Shown here: in pieces, positions 43,295 to 51,619 of the stretch
Position numbering within the stretch: position 1 is the stretch's first letter
Layout: each line of letters opens with the position of its first letter
Source of the DNA: Lachnocurva sp045579705
GTDB lineage: Bacteria > Bacillota > Clostridia > Lachnospirales > Lachnospiraceae
Reading direction: 5' to 3'
Assembly (NCBI GenBank): GCA_045579705.1
Contig: JAZNMP010000019.1
Span: forward strand, 84,726 to 148,725
Length of the DNA stretch: 64,000 nt
Made by a program: the position numbers and the translations under genes
Notes under the pieces: generated by a model
What the model was told of the DNA's origin: nothing
Databases searched by the model: none
Seen by the model: only the letters and a program-made list of their open reading frames with translations

Positions 43295-43900
43295 TTAGCA
43301 ATTTAAGATTCTTTCAAGCTGCGAAACAGCCTCTTCGTGAGTGGTAACTTGAATAGCATTTAGTCCACATTCGCGTGCACCTTCGATGTTCTCGATTTTG
43401 TCATCGAGGAAGACACATTCAGATGGATTTAGATCGTATCTTTCGATGATAGTGTTATAGATGGCTTGGTCTGGTTTTATAAGTTTGACTTTATATGAGA
43501 ATACGCCACCATCGAGCTTTGGAAGGAAGTCGAGCTGTTTTGATGCTAGATGGTAGAGCTTGTCGGACCAGTTTGAAAGATAGAGAAGCTGATAACCTCT
43601 GGCTTTAAGCTCATCAAGCCATTCGTGGGTGAAATCGTACTGCCAGAGCGCGTCTCCACAGGTATCCCAGAATAACTGAATCTGGTCACGAAGCTCAGGA
43701 GCATCTTGTGAGAATGAAGCTATGAGTTCTTCTTCTGTTAGCACGCCACGATCAACCTCGTCCCAACGCTGGTTTTTGAAGATGTTTGTGATGAGCGCGT
43801 CGACTAGCTTTTCGTCACCATTAAAAAGTTTCATCATATATGCTCTCCAGTCATAGCCGATGAGCACTCCGCCGATATCGAAAATGATAGTTTTGATCAT
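43295..43900 (-). CDS. HAD-superfamily phosphatase
   Basis: 201 residues. Motif I is DIGGV (FDIGGVLIGYDW), motif II is YLSNW with the Ser/Asn, motif III Lys in VKLIKPDQAIY, and motif IV FLDDKIENIEGA. The helical cap lies after motif I. Similar to YihX-type sugar phosphatases (alpha-glucose-1-phosphate phosphatase); the exact substrate is unknown. Confidence 0.85.
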   Translation of the reverse strand: MIKTIIFDIGGVLIGYDWRAYMMKLFNGDEKLVDALITNIFKNQRWDEVDRGVLTEEELIASFSQDAPELRDQIQLFWDTCGDALWQYDFTHEWLDELKARGYQLLYLSNWSDKLYHLASKQLDFLPKLDGGVFSYKVKLIKPDQAIYNTIIERYDLNPSECVFLDDKIENIEGARECGLNAIQVTTHEEAVSQLERILNC

Positions 43901-43980
43901 AGATGGTCTCCTTATTAAGTGTTATGTGATTTACGTATGATAATATCTTAGTTCAAATGGGAGAGGAATGAAAGAGTAGG

Positions 43981-44150
43981 TTTCACACCATGCTGGAATT
44001 TAGGGTGTAGTGTGAAAGTGAAGGAATGGTTGATTTCACACCATAGATTGGAGCGAGGTAGTGGTGTGAAACCGGGGAAGTGTTAGGTTTCACACTATGC
44101 CGGAATTCGAAGTATGGTGTGAAATCGAGAAAATAGCACGTTTCACACCA
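43981..44150. repeat. Tandem 53-bp hairpin repeats upstream of the amidase gene
   Basis: TTTCACAC[CT]A starts at 43981, 44034, 44088 and 44141 (spacing 53, 54, 53). Each full unit carries the inverted copy TRGTGTGAAA about 33 bases into the unit, so three hairpins TTTCACACCA ... TAGTGTGAAA stand in a row, ending with a half unit 27 bp before the amidase start. Loop sequences vary more than stems, suggesting selection on the palindrome. Confidence 0.88.
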
Positions 44151-44176
44151 ACAGTTGATAGAGCAGGGGGATAATT

Positions 44177-45154
44177 ATGGGAGTTAACAGGATTATGAGA
44201 TTCAAAGGAAAAAAACAAGCTTTATTAATACCAGTTCTTATCGTAGGAGTAATGCTGGGAGCTTGCGGGAAAGTAAGTTCAACAAATTCGATTACTGATG
44301 ATAAAGGTAAGAGTGAATCGGTAGGCAGTAAAGCGGGAGAGAAGGCCACAAAGAAAGAGAAGGCTACAAAGAAGAAAAAAGCCGCGAAGAAGAAAGCTGA
44401 CGACGCAAAGCAGAAAGAAGAGAAAGAGACAAATTCATCTCCTGCGCAGGTTGTTACGCGTCCGGATGCAAATTCTAGTTATGCGGTGGATCAGTCACTT
44501 CAGCAGCCGGTTCGTGTTTCTAAGGATAGAAAAGCTGTCTGTATAGATCCAGGTCATCAGGCTTGCGGAAATAACGGAGTGGAGCCGGTCGGTCCAGGAG
44601 GCTCTCAGATGAAGACGAAAGTTGCTGGTGGAACCAGAGGCACGACAACAGGCTTGATGGAGTATCAGCTCACGCTCGATGTTTCACTGAAATTGAAGGC
44701 GGAGCTCGAGAGAAGAGGTTATACTGTTTATCTAACTAGAAGTACGAATGATGTAAATATCACGAATGCTGAGAGAGCACAGTATGCGAATTCATGCGGA
44801 GCATGTGCATATATCCGACTTCATGCAGATGGAGCGCAGAGTAGCAGTGCTTCGGGGGCCAGTGCTTTTTATCCAAGTCGAAGTAATCCGTTTGTGGCGG
44901 GACTGTCCGATGCGTCGGCGAGCTTAAGTACTTGTGTGATGAATGGATATCTGGCTGCGACTGGAATGAGGTCTCGTGGAGTTGGACCGCGCGATGACTT
45001 GAGCGGATCGAACTGGAGCCAGATTCCTGTGACTTTGCTTGAAATGGGATTTATGACTAATCCGTCTGACGATGTGAATATGGCAAATGAAGCGTTTCAG
45101 GAGAAGATGGTGCGAGGAATCGCAGATGGACTGGATGCTTACTTTGCATATTAG
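44177..45154 (+). CDS. N-acetylmuramoyl-L-alanine amidase, lipoprotein
   Basis: 325 residues. A lipoprotein signal ends at VMLGAC, followed by a Lys/Ala-rich low-complexity linker (residues about 55-80) that could run along the wall. The Amidase_3 domain (about 120-325) has the zinc ligands His in CIDPGHQ, Glu in LMEYQLTLD, His in IRLHADG, and the catalytic Glu in LLEMGFMTNPSDD. It would trim peptidoglycan outside the membrane. The 53-bp hairpin repeats lie right upstream. Confidence 0.9.
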   Translation: MGVNRIMRFKGKKQALLIPVLIVGVMLGACGKVSSTNSITDDKGKSESVGSKAGEKATKKEKATKKKKAAKKKADDAKQKEEKETNSSPAQVVTRPDANSSYAVDQSLQQPVRVSKDRKAVCIDPGHQACGNNGVEPVGPGGSQMKTKVAGGTRGTTTGLMEYQLTLDVSLKLKAELERRGYTVYLTRSTNDVNITNAERAQYANSCGACAYIRLHADGAQSSSASGASAFYPSRSNPFVAGLSDASASLSTCVMNGYLAATGMRSRGVGPRDDLSGSNWSQIPVTLLEMGFMTNPSDDVNMANEAFQEKMVRGIADGLDAYFAY

Positions 45155-45184
45155 CAAAGTTTATATGTGGAGAAATGCCTTAAA

Positions 45185-45619
45185 ATGTTAACAAGTGTAG
45201 ATTTTTTTGAAAAATATAAAGAAGTAGATACCTATTGTAGGGAAAAACAAAATCTTGAAAATGGGATAAAAGAATATATCGATGCAATGTACGATTTTAG
45301 ACGTGAAGGGCGGCAAATACAGGGATGGTTTGAGTATTTGCAAATGCTAAAGGAATTAAAACAAATGCGGAATGATTATGCGCATGAAGTGGGTGCTTTT
45401 TACAATCTGAAATGTTCGGATAGAGATTTTAATAATTTGCAACGGTTTTATACAGATTTGAAAAATGAATCTGATCCACTTTCTTTATTATATGCTTCAA
45501 GAAATCAATTTGACGAGGAGAAACTTGGCGTATTTGAAAAGTTTATCGTTTTTCTATCGGTGTTGGTACTAACTTTTTTTGCAGTATTTTATGGTATGTC
45601 TCTGCTTGGACTAATATAA
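45185..45619 (+). CDS. Small HEPN-like protein with C-terminal membrane anchor
   Basis: About 144 residues from ATG 45185 (GGAG at 45169); a GTG at 45167 is an alternative. It has a helical body with RNDYAHE, an R-x4-H motif like that of HEPN ribonucleases and swapped helices with charged residues, and a hydrophobic C-terminal helix (FIVFLSVLVLTFFAVFYGM). AT-rich compared with the genes on both sides. I do not recognise a named family; the HEPN reading is tentative. Confidence 0.5.
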   Translation: MLTSVDFFEKYKEVDTYCREKQNLENGIKEYIDAMYDFRREGRQIQGWFEYLQMLKELKQMRNDYAHEVGAFYNLKCSDRDFNNLQRFYTDLKNESDPLSLLYASRNQFDEEKLGVFEKFIVFLSVLVLTFFAVFYGMSLLGLI

Positions 45620-45620
45620 T

Positions 45621-45649
45621 CTGACACAAGTTGAATTCTGTGCTATAAT
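45621..45649 (+). promoter_or_regulatory. Promoter of the GT2-DUF2304 operon
   Basis: CTGACA (45621-45626), 17-bp spacer, TATAAT (45644-45649). Confidence 0.75.
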
Positions 45650-45654
45650 CTTAC

Positions 45655-45726
45655 AGGTTATCTTGCTTTTACGGAAAAAGATGGTGTGAGGCTGCTTTTT
45701 TCCAGAAGAGTTTGGAGATAACACCT
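45655..45726 (+). ncRNA. Structured mRNA leader before the GT2 gene
   Basis: Just after the promoter, AGGTTATCT (45655-45663) pairs with AGATAACACCT (45716-45726, two-base bulge), enclosing a second stem GGAAAAAG (45673-45680) with CTTTTTTCC (45695-45703). This two-stem fold fills the leader. It matches no riboswitch I know. Confidence 0.4.
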
Positions 45727-45752
45727 ATTAAATAGAGAAAGGTAATAAACAG

Positions 45753-46451
45753 ATGAAGAAGCTAATCATTATACCAGCATATAATGAAAGCGAGAATATA
45801 GTTGGTACTGTTGAGGATATTAAGAAGAATGCTCCTGATTTCGATTATGTCGTAATCAACGATTGCTCAACAGATAACACACTTCAGATTTTGAAGGAAC
45901 ATAACTACAATTATGTAAGCTTGCCTATAAACCTAGGAATCGGTGGTGCGGTACAGACAGGATACAAGTATGCAGAGAAATACGGATACGATATCGCTGT
46001 ACAGGTTGATGGAGATGGTCAGCATGATCCAGCTTTTTTGGCAAAGATGGCAGATTATCTTGAAGAGCGCGACCTCGATATGGTTATCGGTTCTAGATTT
46101 ATTGATAAGGAAGGATTCCAGTCTTCATTTATGAGACGCGTGGGAATCGTTTATTTCACAGGACTTATTAAGTTGCTCACAGGAAAGACTATCACTGACC
46201 CTACATCTGGACTTCGTCTAGCAGGGAAAAAAGTGATCAAACTTTTTGCAGAAAACTACCCTAAAGATTATCCAGAGCCAGAGACAGCTGTTACAGCTAT
46301 CAATCATGGTATGAAGATTGAGGAAATCCCGGTTATCATGAGAGCACGTCAGGGCGGTGTTTCTTCAATTACTATGAAGAAATCTGTGTACTATATGATA
46401 AAAGTAACTATTGCAATTATTATAGAAGCATTGAGAGGTAAGAAATCATGA
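45753..46451 (+). CDS. Family 2 glycosyltransferase (DPM1-like)
   Basis: 232 residues. KLIIIPAYNESENI opens a GT-A fold, with VINDCSTDNT and the metal site VDGDGQHDP, and a DPTSGLRL acceptor-site segment. No membrane helices, as in DPM1-type polyprenyl-phosphate sugar transferases. It overlaps the DUF2304 gene by 4 bp, a common pair in Firmicutes where the partner may anchor it at the membrane. Confidence 0.9.
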   Translation: MKKLIIIPAYNESENIVGTVEDIKKNAPDFDYVVINDCSTDNTLQILKEHNYNYVSLPINLGIGGAVQTGYKYAEKYGYDIAVQVDGDGQHDPAFLAKMADYLEERDLDMVIGSRFIDKEGFQSSFMRRVGIVYFTGLIKLLTGKTITDPTSGLRLAGKKVIKLFAENYPKDYPEPETAVTAINHGMKIEEIPVIMRARQGGVSSITMKKSVYYMIKVTIAIIIEALRGKKS

Positions 46452-46792
46452 TGACACTTAAACTTAGAATCATCCTGGCCCTATTATTTATCATCTTCTG
46501 GTGCGCAGTAGTGGGTAAGTCTAAAAAAAGACAGATCGAATTAAAATATGCAATCACATGGATTCTCGTTCCGCTGGTAATCGTAATCCTGATTGCAATC
46601 CCTGGAGCCCTCGAGTGGCTCGCAGGTGTACTTGGAATCGCTAGCGTTATGAACATGGTATTCTTCCTAGGATTCCTGTTCAGTTTGCTCGTAATCTATA
46701 CGCTTACGATCGCGCTTTCACGTCATTCAGATAGAATCAGAAATCTCACACAGATGATGGCTCTCGATGAATACGAGAAGAGAAATAAATAG
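46448..46792 (+). CDS. DUF2304 membrane protein
   Basis: 114 residues with three hydrophobic helices (ILALLFIIFWCAVVG, ITWILVPLVIVILIAIPG, VFFLGFLFSLLVIYTLTIAL) and a charged tail ending EKRNK. Typical DUF2304 partner of GT2 enzymes; start overlaps the glycosyltransferase stop (ATGA). Confidence 0.85.
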   Translation: MMTLKLRIILALLFIIFWCAVVGKSKKRQIELKYAITWILVPLVIVILIAIPGALEWLAGVLGIASVMNMVFFLGFLFSLLVIYTLTIALSRHSDRIRNLTQMMALDEYEKRNK

Positions 46793-46799
46793 TTTTAAT

Positions 46800-46837
46800 A
46801 AAAAAGAAATCTTGTTGTATGGCAAGATTTCTTTTTT
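46800..46837. terminator. Bidirectional terminator after the DUF2304 gene
   Basis: AAAAAAGAAATCTTG (46800-46814) pairs perfectly with CAAGATTTCTTTTTT (46823-46837), serving both convergent genes. Confidence 0.85.
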
Positions 46838-46847
46838 ATAGTTCGGT

Positions 46848-47348
46848 TTATGTATCGAAGTTCTCTTCGTGTTTATTATCACGCTCAGATTTCTCACCGT
46901 CCTTTGGATAGGAGATGAGCGTTGTGGTGGTGCCGCCGGAGACGTAGGTTCGTCCGCATTCTGGGCAGATTGAGGTGTGGATAGCGACGCTGGCCTGGAG
47001 GACTTTTCCGCCGCGTTCACTCGCTTTAGTGTAAGCGTTTGAAACGTGCTCACCTTCGTGTGCACGAACTGCACTAGGAGCGGCTGTCGGTGAGATGTGA
47101 GTTGCATTTTTAAATGAAACCATCTCGTCTGAGCCGTCCTGGTATTTTCGGTTCTTGCAGGTTTCGCATTCCGCCGGAGATGAACGGTAGCCTTCCTTTA
47201 TGGTATGCTCAGGGTCAGTCGGTTTTGCGGCTTCACTTTTTCCGATAGGAACGCCTGTGTTTGCAGGATTCTCCTGAAAAACAGGGTCGGCATTTATATA
47301 GTTTTGAACCGAACCATTCGTGGTTGGTGTAATTCCTGATATTCGCAT
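46848..47348 (-). CDS. SprA-related putative metalloprotease
   Basis: 166 residues from ATG 47348, which follows GGAGGGG; an upstream ATG lacks a site. A CETCKNRKYQDGSDE segment, then HEGEHV, an H-E-x2-H zinc-protease-like motif, and CPECGRTYVSGG complete the pattern of the SprA-related family, which is found in many anaerobes with no known function. Two Cys-x2-Cys pairs may bind metal. Confidence 0.75.
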   Translation of the reverse strand: MRISGITPTTNGSVQNYINADPVFQENPANTGVPIGKSEAAKPTDPEHTIKEGYRSSPAECETCKNRKYQDGSDEMVSFKNATHISPTAAPSAVRAHEGEHVSNAYTKASERGGKVLQASVAIHTSICPECGRTYVSGGTTTTLISYPKDGEKSERDNKHEENFDT

Positions 47349-47512
47349 GATATCCCCTCCGTTCATACGATGCTTCTACCTTAAATATATAGGATGCTTG
47401 TGAAAATACAATGATTTATAGGAAACCTTAATGATTATTTTAGAATAGTGGCGAGTTGTGTTAGACTGATTTGGAAAAGGAAATTTGAGGATTAAGAAAA
47501 AGAGGTACTAAC

Positions 47513-48553
47513 ATGGCAAATTTACTTAATGAGAAGAGATTCCTGCGAGAGCTGGAGGTAGAGCTTGCAATCGACTCGGTGACAGGACAGTATCACGAGT
47601 TTCAGGATTATCTCGTGCAAGAGATTGAGGAAATCGGATTTAAGGCGAGCGTGATGCATAAAGGCGGAATCCTCGTGACATTGAATGAAGGTGGCGAGAA
47701 TCCGGTGCTTCTGACTGCGCACGGCGATACTATCGGGCTGATGGTTCGACACATTAATTCGGATGGAACGATAAAGGTGTGCAAGGTCGGTGGGCTTTAT
47801 GCTTATCATGCCGAGCGTGAGAATGTGCGCATCCATACGGATTCTGGACGCGTGATTACAGGTTGTATTCAGAGAAAAAATGCTTCCGTCCACGTCACCG
47901 AGGATGAGCTCGATAAAGAAGTTCCGAATTTCGATACGAATTCATTCGTAGTGCTTGATGAGGATGTCCATAGTGCAGAGGATGTAAGGAACCTTGGCAT
48001 TGACATCGGCGATTATGTTGCGCTCGAGCCTAGATTTGAATACAGAAATGGATATATTAAATCACATTTCGTGGATGACAAAGCATTAGTAGCGCTTCTG
48101 ATAGAATTCTTACGAGATGTGAAGGACGAAAAAATAAAGCTGTCCAGAAAAGTGTACATCTATATTTCTTTCTTTGAAGAAATCGGACATGGCGGTTCAG
48201 CGATTCCAGAGGATGTGAAGGATTTCCTCGCGCTCGATATCGCATGTATCGGACCGGAACAGACATCGGATGAGAGAAAGGCTACAGTGTTCTGTAAGGA
48301 TAGTAGATTCCCTTACAACCAGGATTTGGTTAAGGAGCTTAGCGCTGCCGGAAAGGCCGCAGGAGCAGATTATGTGCGTGATATTTTTACTCCACATTAT
48401 GGAACAGATGCGGATCCGGCTCTCGTAGCAGGTTATGATGTAAGACATGCAGCGCTCGGACCTGGAACACGAGCAAGCCATGGTTATGAAAGAACACATA
48501 TCGATGGCATGCAGAATGTGTATAAGGTTATGTGTGAGTGGATAAGTAGATAA
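47513..48553 (+). CDS. M42-family metallo-aminopeptidase
   Basis: 346 residues. The ligand and catalytic segments of M42 are visible: TAHGDTIGLMV (His/Asp), SHFVDDKALVALLIEFLRD (bridging Asp), FFEEIGHGG (Glu pair) and YGTDADPAL, plus a final GPGTRASHGYERTH with His. Cytoplasmic large aminopeptidases or endoglucanase-annotated proteins; likely a peptide-degrading enzyme. Confidence 0.88.
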   Translation: MANLLNEKRFLRELEVELAIDSVTGQYHEFQDYLVQEIEEIGFKASVMHKGGILVTLNEGGENPVLLTAHGDTIGLMVRHINSDGTIKVCKVGGLYAYHAERENVRIHTDSGRVITGCIQRKNASVHVTEDELDKEVPNFDTNSFVVLDEDVHSAEDVRNLGIDIGDYVALEPRFEYRNGYIKSHFVDDKALVALLIEFLRDVKDEKIKLSRKVYIYISFFEEIGHGGSAIPEDVKDFLALDIACIGPEQTSDERKATVFCKDSRFPYNQDLVKELSAAGKAAGADYVRDIFTPHYGTDADPALVAGYDVRHAALGPGTRASHGYERTHIDGMQNVYKVMCEWISR

Positions 48554-48566
48554 ATAGATTAAATAA

Positions 48567-48605
48567 GCAAACAGCCAGTGCAATTGATATGCGCTGGATG
48601 TTTGC
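48567..48605. terminator. Bidirectional terminator between M42 and rubredoxin genes
   Basis: GCAAACAGCCAGTGCA (48567-48582) and TGCGCTGGATGTTTGC (48590-48605) pair with two mismatched or wobble positions, between convergent genes. Confidence 0.7.
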
Positions 48606-48620
48606 TGCTTTTATGTATGT

Positions 48621-49283
48621 TTATCTGGTTTCCTTTACGAAGTCTTCCTTTGGATGACCACAGAGTGGGCATATGAAATCATCAGGGAGCTCTTCGCCTA
48701 CATAGATGTATCCGCAGATCGTGCAGCGCCAGATAGTTTCACCGCCTTCAGTCTTTCCAACAGGTTCTGGAGCTGGTTTGATGTTCTTCTGGTAGTAATC
48801 GTAGGTGCAGGAAGGAATCTCGCTCAGTACTTCCATAGCAGTTGGTTCGCAGAGGAAGAGAGTGTGTGAACCAAGGTCAACCATCTCCTTTACGCGAAGC
48901 GAAAAGTACGCGTTAGTTCCAGCGGTGATGTAAGGTACACCATTATCGGCGAGAGAATAGTTCCCAGCGTCGTAACCGTCGGCGAATTTGTCGACATCTC
49001 GACCAGATTGAAATCCGAAATGCTGAAATGTATCGAATGAAGCTTTTTCACTGAGAACCGAAATATTGCAGATACCGGTTTCCTTTAAGCAATCGTGAGT
49101 GAAACTCGATTTGTTCAGCGCAATCGAAATCAGGTTCGGGTCGGATGCAACCTGGACAGCAGTGTTCGTGATGCAGCCATTTGCCGTAGCACCAGTAGCG
49201 GTAGCTCCCGCAGGCACAGGAACGGTGCAAACGAATAATCCGTAGGTGAGCTTGTACATAGCTTTTCGATTCATTTCAGACAT
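48621..49283 (-). CDS. Flavin reductase-rubredoxin fusion (Hrb-like)
   Basis: 220 residues from ATG 49283, after GGGAGGT. An N-terminal flavin reductase domain (MYKLTYGLFVCTVP, CITNTAVQVASDPNLISIALNK, FTHDCLKETGICNISVLS), and a C-terminal rubredoxin with both iron-binding pairs (WRCTICGYIYVGE, FICPLCGHP). Proteins of this plan (high-molecular-weight rubredoxin) pass NAD(P)H electrons to flavodiiron oxygen- or NO-reducing proteins in clostridia. Last gene downstream of the TetR-led cluster, 50 bp after the next gene. Confidence 0.88.
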   Translation of the reverse strand: MSEMNRKAMYKLTYGLFVCTVPVPAGATATGATANGCITNTAVQVASDPNLISIALNKSSFTHDCLKETGICNISVLSEKASFDTFQHFGFQSGRDVDKFADGYDAGNYSLADNGVPYITAGTNAYFSLRVKEMVDLGSHTLFLCEPTAMEVLSEIPSCTYDYYQKNIKPAPEPVGKTEGGETIWRCTICGYIYVGEELPDDFICPLCGHPKEDFVKETR

Positions 49284-49333
49284 ATTGGACCTCCCTTGAT
49301 ATTTAACCCTTGTATAAGTGGAGTATATCACAT

Positions 49334-49951
49334 TTAAATCTTTAGTCCACCCAGGCCGGCTTTTCGTAGTTCTAGTACACTGATTAGGAGTAGGCCCTGG
49401 CCGATGATGTTTGTAATTTCTGCAATCCAGTTTATGAAACTGGAATTACAATTTCTAGAAGATAGATATCCCATCCCTAAAGAACAAATAAATGAAAGTG
49501 CAAATAGTACGATTAAAGCAGGCTTTTTCAATTTGATTGAAAGCACACCGAGCACTGCATACATGATTGAAAGACCGACGATCATCAGAGTGACAAAGAA
49601 TAAAGTGCCACTGAATGCTGGCGGTGCTGCGCTTAGGAGAGTACTTTCCTTCTGATTATGACAAATCATCGCGAGTACACCGAGACCAGCGAGTAGAAAA
49701 CCGATCGACTGAACCGGAAAGAACAGGGTGTTCAGCGCTTTGAAATTACAAATGCCGAGTGCATACAGCAGTTTATAGACAAACTTCAGCGTGCTGGCAA
49801 AGATGATATCTATCGTACCAGCCGCAAACAGAGAAAAAGCCCCCTTACTCATCTTGTTATATAAATCTCTCTGAAGCATGATAGCTGCTATGGCGAATAG
49901 TAGAACTGGAATGAAATCTATAATCGCCATCGGAACTGAGAATTCTTTCAT
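49334..49951 (-). CDS. Unknown polytopic membrane protein
   Basis: 205 residues from ATG 49951 (GGGGGAA upstream). About six hydrophobic helices and short loops; no family recognised. The stop of the preceding DUF1295-like gene is 1 bp away, so it belongs to the TetR-led cluster. Confidence 0.68.
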   Translation of the reverse strand: MKEFSVPMAIIDFIPVLLFAIAAIMLQRDLYNKMSKGAFSLFAAGTIDIIFASTLKFVYKLLYALGICNFKALNTLFFPVQSIGFLLAGLGVLAMICHNQKESTLLSAAPPAFSGTLFFVTLMIVGLSIMYAVLGVLSIKLKKPALIVLFALSFICSLGMGYLSSRNCNSSFINWIAEITNIIGQGLLLISVLELRKAGLGGLKI

Positions 49952-49952
49952 A

Positions 49953-50753
49953 TTATTTTCCCCCATTTAGATGATAAAGCGGAATCAGAGGAAGGATAAT
50001 CGGAGTCGAGTTCGCATATGAGTGGTATGCAGGATCATCCCCGTAACGTGACATCTGACGTTTCTCGAGACGTTTTGCTCCGTCAAACATTATGTAAACG
50101 ATGCAGATATATGGAATGATAGCCATCAAATACTGGCCGACTCCAGTGTAGGTTGTGAGTCCCGAAATCAGGACACCCGTCCAGAAGATTATCTCTCCCA
50201 GATAGTTAGGACAACGTACGATGGAATAGAGCCCTCGTGTTGCAACCATGTTTGGGTTATCGCGTTTCTGAGCGCTCTTCTGGATATCTGCGAATGATTC
50301 CAGGATGAGTCCGAGAGCAGAAATCACGATACCGATAATCGGAACTATTACGTCAGTACTGCCATTATAATAGCGGTAAAGCATAGGGCTAACCTGTGCG
50401 GTGTACAGGATAGATACACAAATCCAGATGACGAGACTGACGAAGAAAGGAATGCGGTCTGTTTTCGTAGCATCCTTTAGAGTCTTTCGGTATGAGGCAT
50501 TTTTGATTTCACGTACCAGCAGAAAACCGGAAAGTCTCGCACCATAACACAGAAACAGGAGCGCCTGGATAACCATGAGGTAAGTAACAGGTCCTCCCCA
50601 TCCCTCTTTGAGCCCGAAGATGAGGATAGTTATGCCACCACCGGCAATCGCAAATCCATAACCGATAGAAAGAAAGTAAACGTATTTGTAGAAACCGACT
50701 GCGCACAGGATAGCACAGACGATGCAGATTATTCCTAGATATGACCAAGCCAT
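49953..50753 (-). CDS. DUF1295/isoprenylcysteine-methyltransferase-like membrane protein
   Basis: 266 residues, six or seven helices. The C-terminal GLYSIVRCPNYLGEIIFWTGVLI and later RQMSRYGDDPAYHSYANSTP match the DUF1295/steroid 5-alpha-reductase-like family, which has an NADPH- or S-adenosylmethionine-binding C-terminal part. Probably a reductase or methyltransferase acting on a lipid-like substrate. In the TetR-led cluster. Confidence 0.78.
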   Translation of the reverse strand: MAWSYLGIICIVCAILCAVGFYKYVYFLSIGYGFAIAGGGITILIFGLKEGWGGPVTYLMVIQALLFLCYGARLSGFLLVREIKNASYRKTLKDATKTDRIPFFVSLVIWICVSILYTAQVSPMLYRYYNGSTDVIVPIIGIVISALGLILESFADIQKSAQKRDNPNMVATRGLYSIVRCPNYLGEIIFWTGVLISGLTTYTGVGQYLMAIIPYICIVYIMFDGAKRLEKRQMSRYGDDPAYHSYANSTPIILPLIPLYHLNGGK

Positions 50754-50764
50754 AGAAATCCCCC

Positions 50765-51607
50765 CTATTTAAAACTCTCTTCGATGTATGCTTTGAAACT
50801 CATATCACCGTAAACTGTGTCTCCAACCATCTCTTCGGTGAGAGTCCACTTTGAGAAACGGATGATAGCATCTTTGCCGTTCTTCTTAAGTTTGTTTATG
50901 AAAATCAGGACATCAAATAGGAATACTGGAGCACGTTTGATGACCGGTTCTTTGCCGGCTGCTTTGAAGCACATGTTGGCAATTTCTTCGTATGAATAAG
51001 TCTCTTTGCCACCGACGTTGTAGCATTTGTTCTCATCAAGCATGTGAGAAACGATGAATTCCCCGAAGTCTTCGGTGGAGATGACGTTTGCGTGGACAGC
51101 TTTTTTTCCGAGAAGTGTGACCTTACCACTTTCGATCATTGGACGGAAGACTTTCACGATGTCGTAGAAGTAGCCAGTTGGACGATGTATGACGTATGTC
51201 AGACCGCTGCTCTTAAGCTCCTGTTCGAAGAGATATTTAGCGTGAAGCATAGGAACGTCTGGCGCGAGGTCGGCTTTGATAACTGAGATGTAGACGAAAT
51301 GCTTTACTGCTGCACGCTTTGCCTCGTTTAGCAGGTTTAAATTGCCGTGGTAGTCGATATCGTAGTTCGTAACTGTAGCGGAAGTCTTTGTGAGACCGCA
51401 GGTAGTGATGACCACGTCCGCGCCGTCGCAGAGTCCGACGAGAGTTTCAGGCTTCGTGATGTCGATCTTTTTAAAGGAATAGTCTCCGGAGAATCCGAGA
51501 TCTCGCTCCATCATATCGGCAGCGACTACTGTGTGGCCGGCTTGTAGGAGTGAGTTTAGAATCTGGGAACCTAGGTTCCCGTATGCACCAGCTAATACAA
51601 CTTTCAT
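50765..51607 (-). CDS. Atypical SDR / NAD(P)-dependent epimerase-like protein
   Basis: 280 residues. Dinucleotide fold at the N-terminus (VVLAGAYGNLGSQILNSLL), DIT-KPETL and CDGADVVITTCG strands, and a FVYISVIKADLA segment in place of a standard Tyr-x3-Lys site. Resembles NmrA/atypical SDR proteins. NAD(P)H oxidoreductase or sensor with unknown substrate, in the TetR-led cluster. Confidence 0.82.
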   Translation of the reverse strand: MKVVLAGAYGNLGSQILNSLLQAGHTVVAADMMERDLGFSGDYSFKKIDITKPETLVGLCDGADVVITTCGLTKTSATVTNYDIDYHGNLNLLNEAKRAAVKHFVYISVIKADLAPDVPMLHAKYLFEQELKSSGLTYVIHRPTGYFYDIVKVFRPMIESGKVTLLGKKAVHANVISTEDFGEFIVSHMLDENKCYNVGGKETYSYEEIANMCFKAAGKEPVIKRAPVFLFDVLIFINKLKKNGKDAIIRFSKWTLTEEMVGDTVYGDMSFKAYIEESFK

Positions 51608-51619
51608 AATAATCCCCCT

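Noticed and set aside
43981..44150. CRISPR-like array with 53-bp period
   Set aside because: The conserved part is an internal palindrome pair and the regions between are similar to one another; no cas genes.
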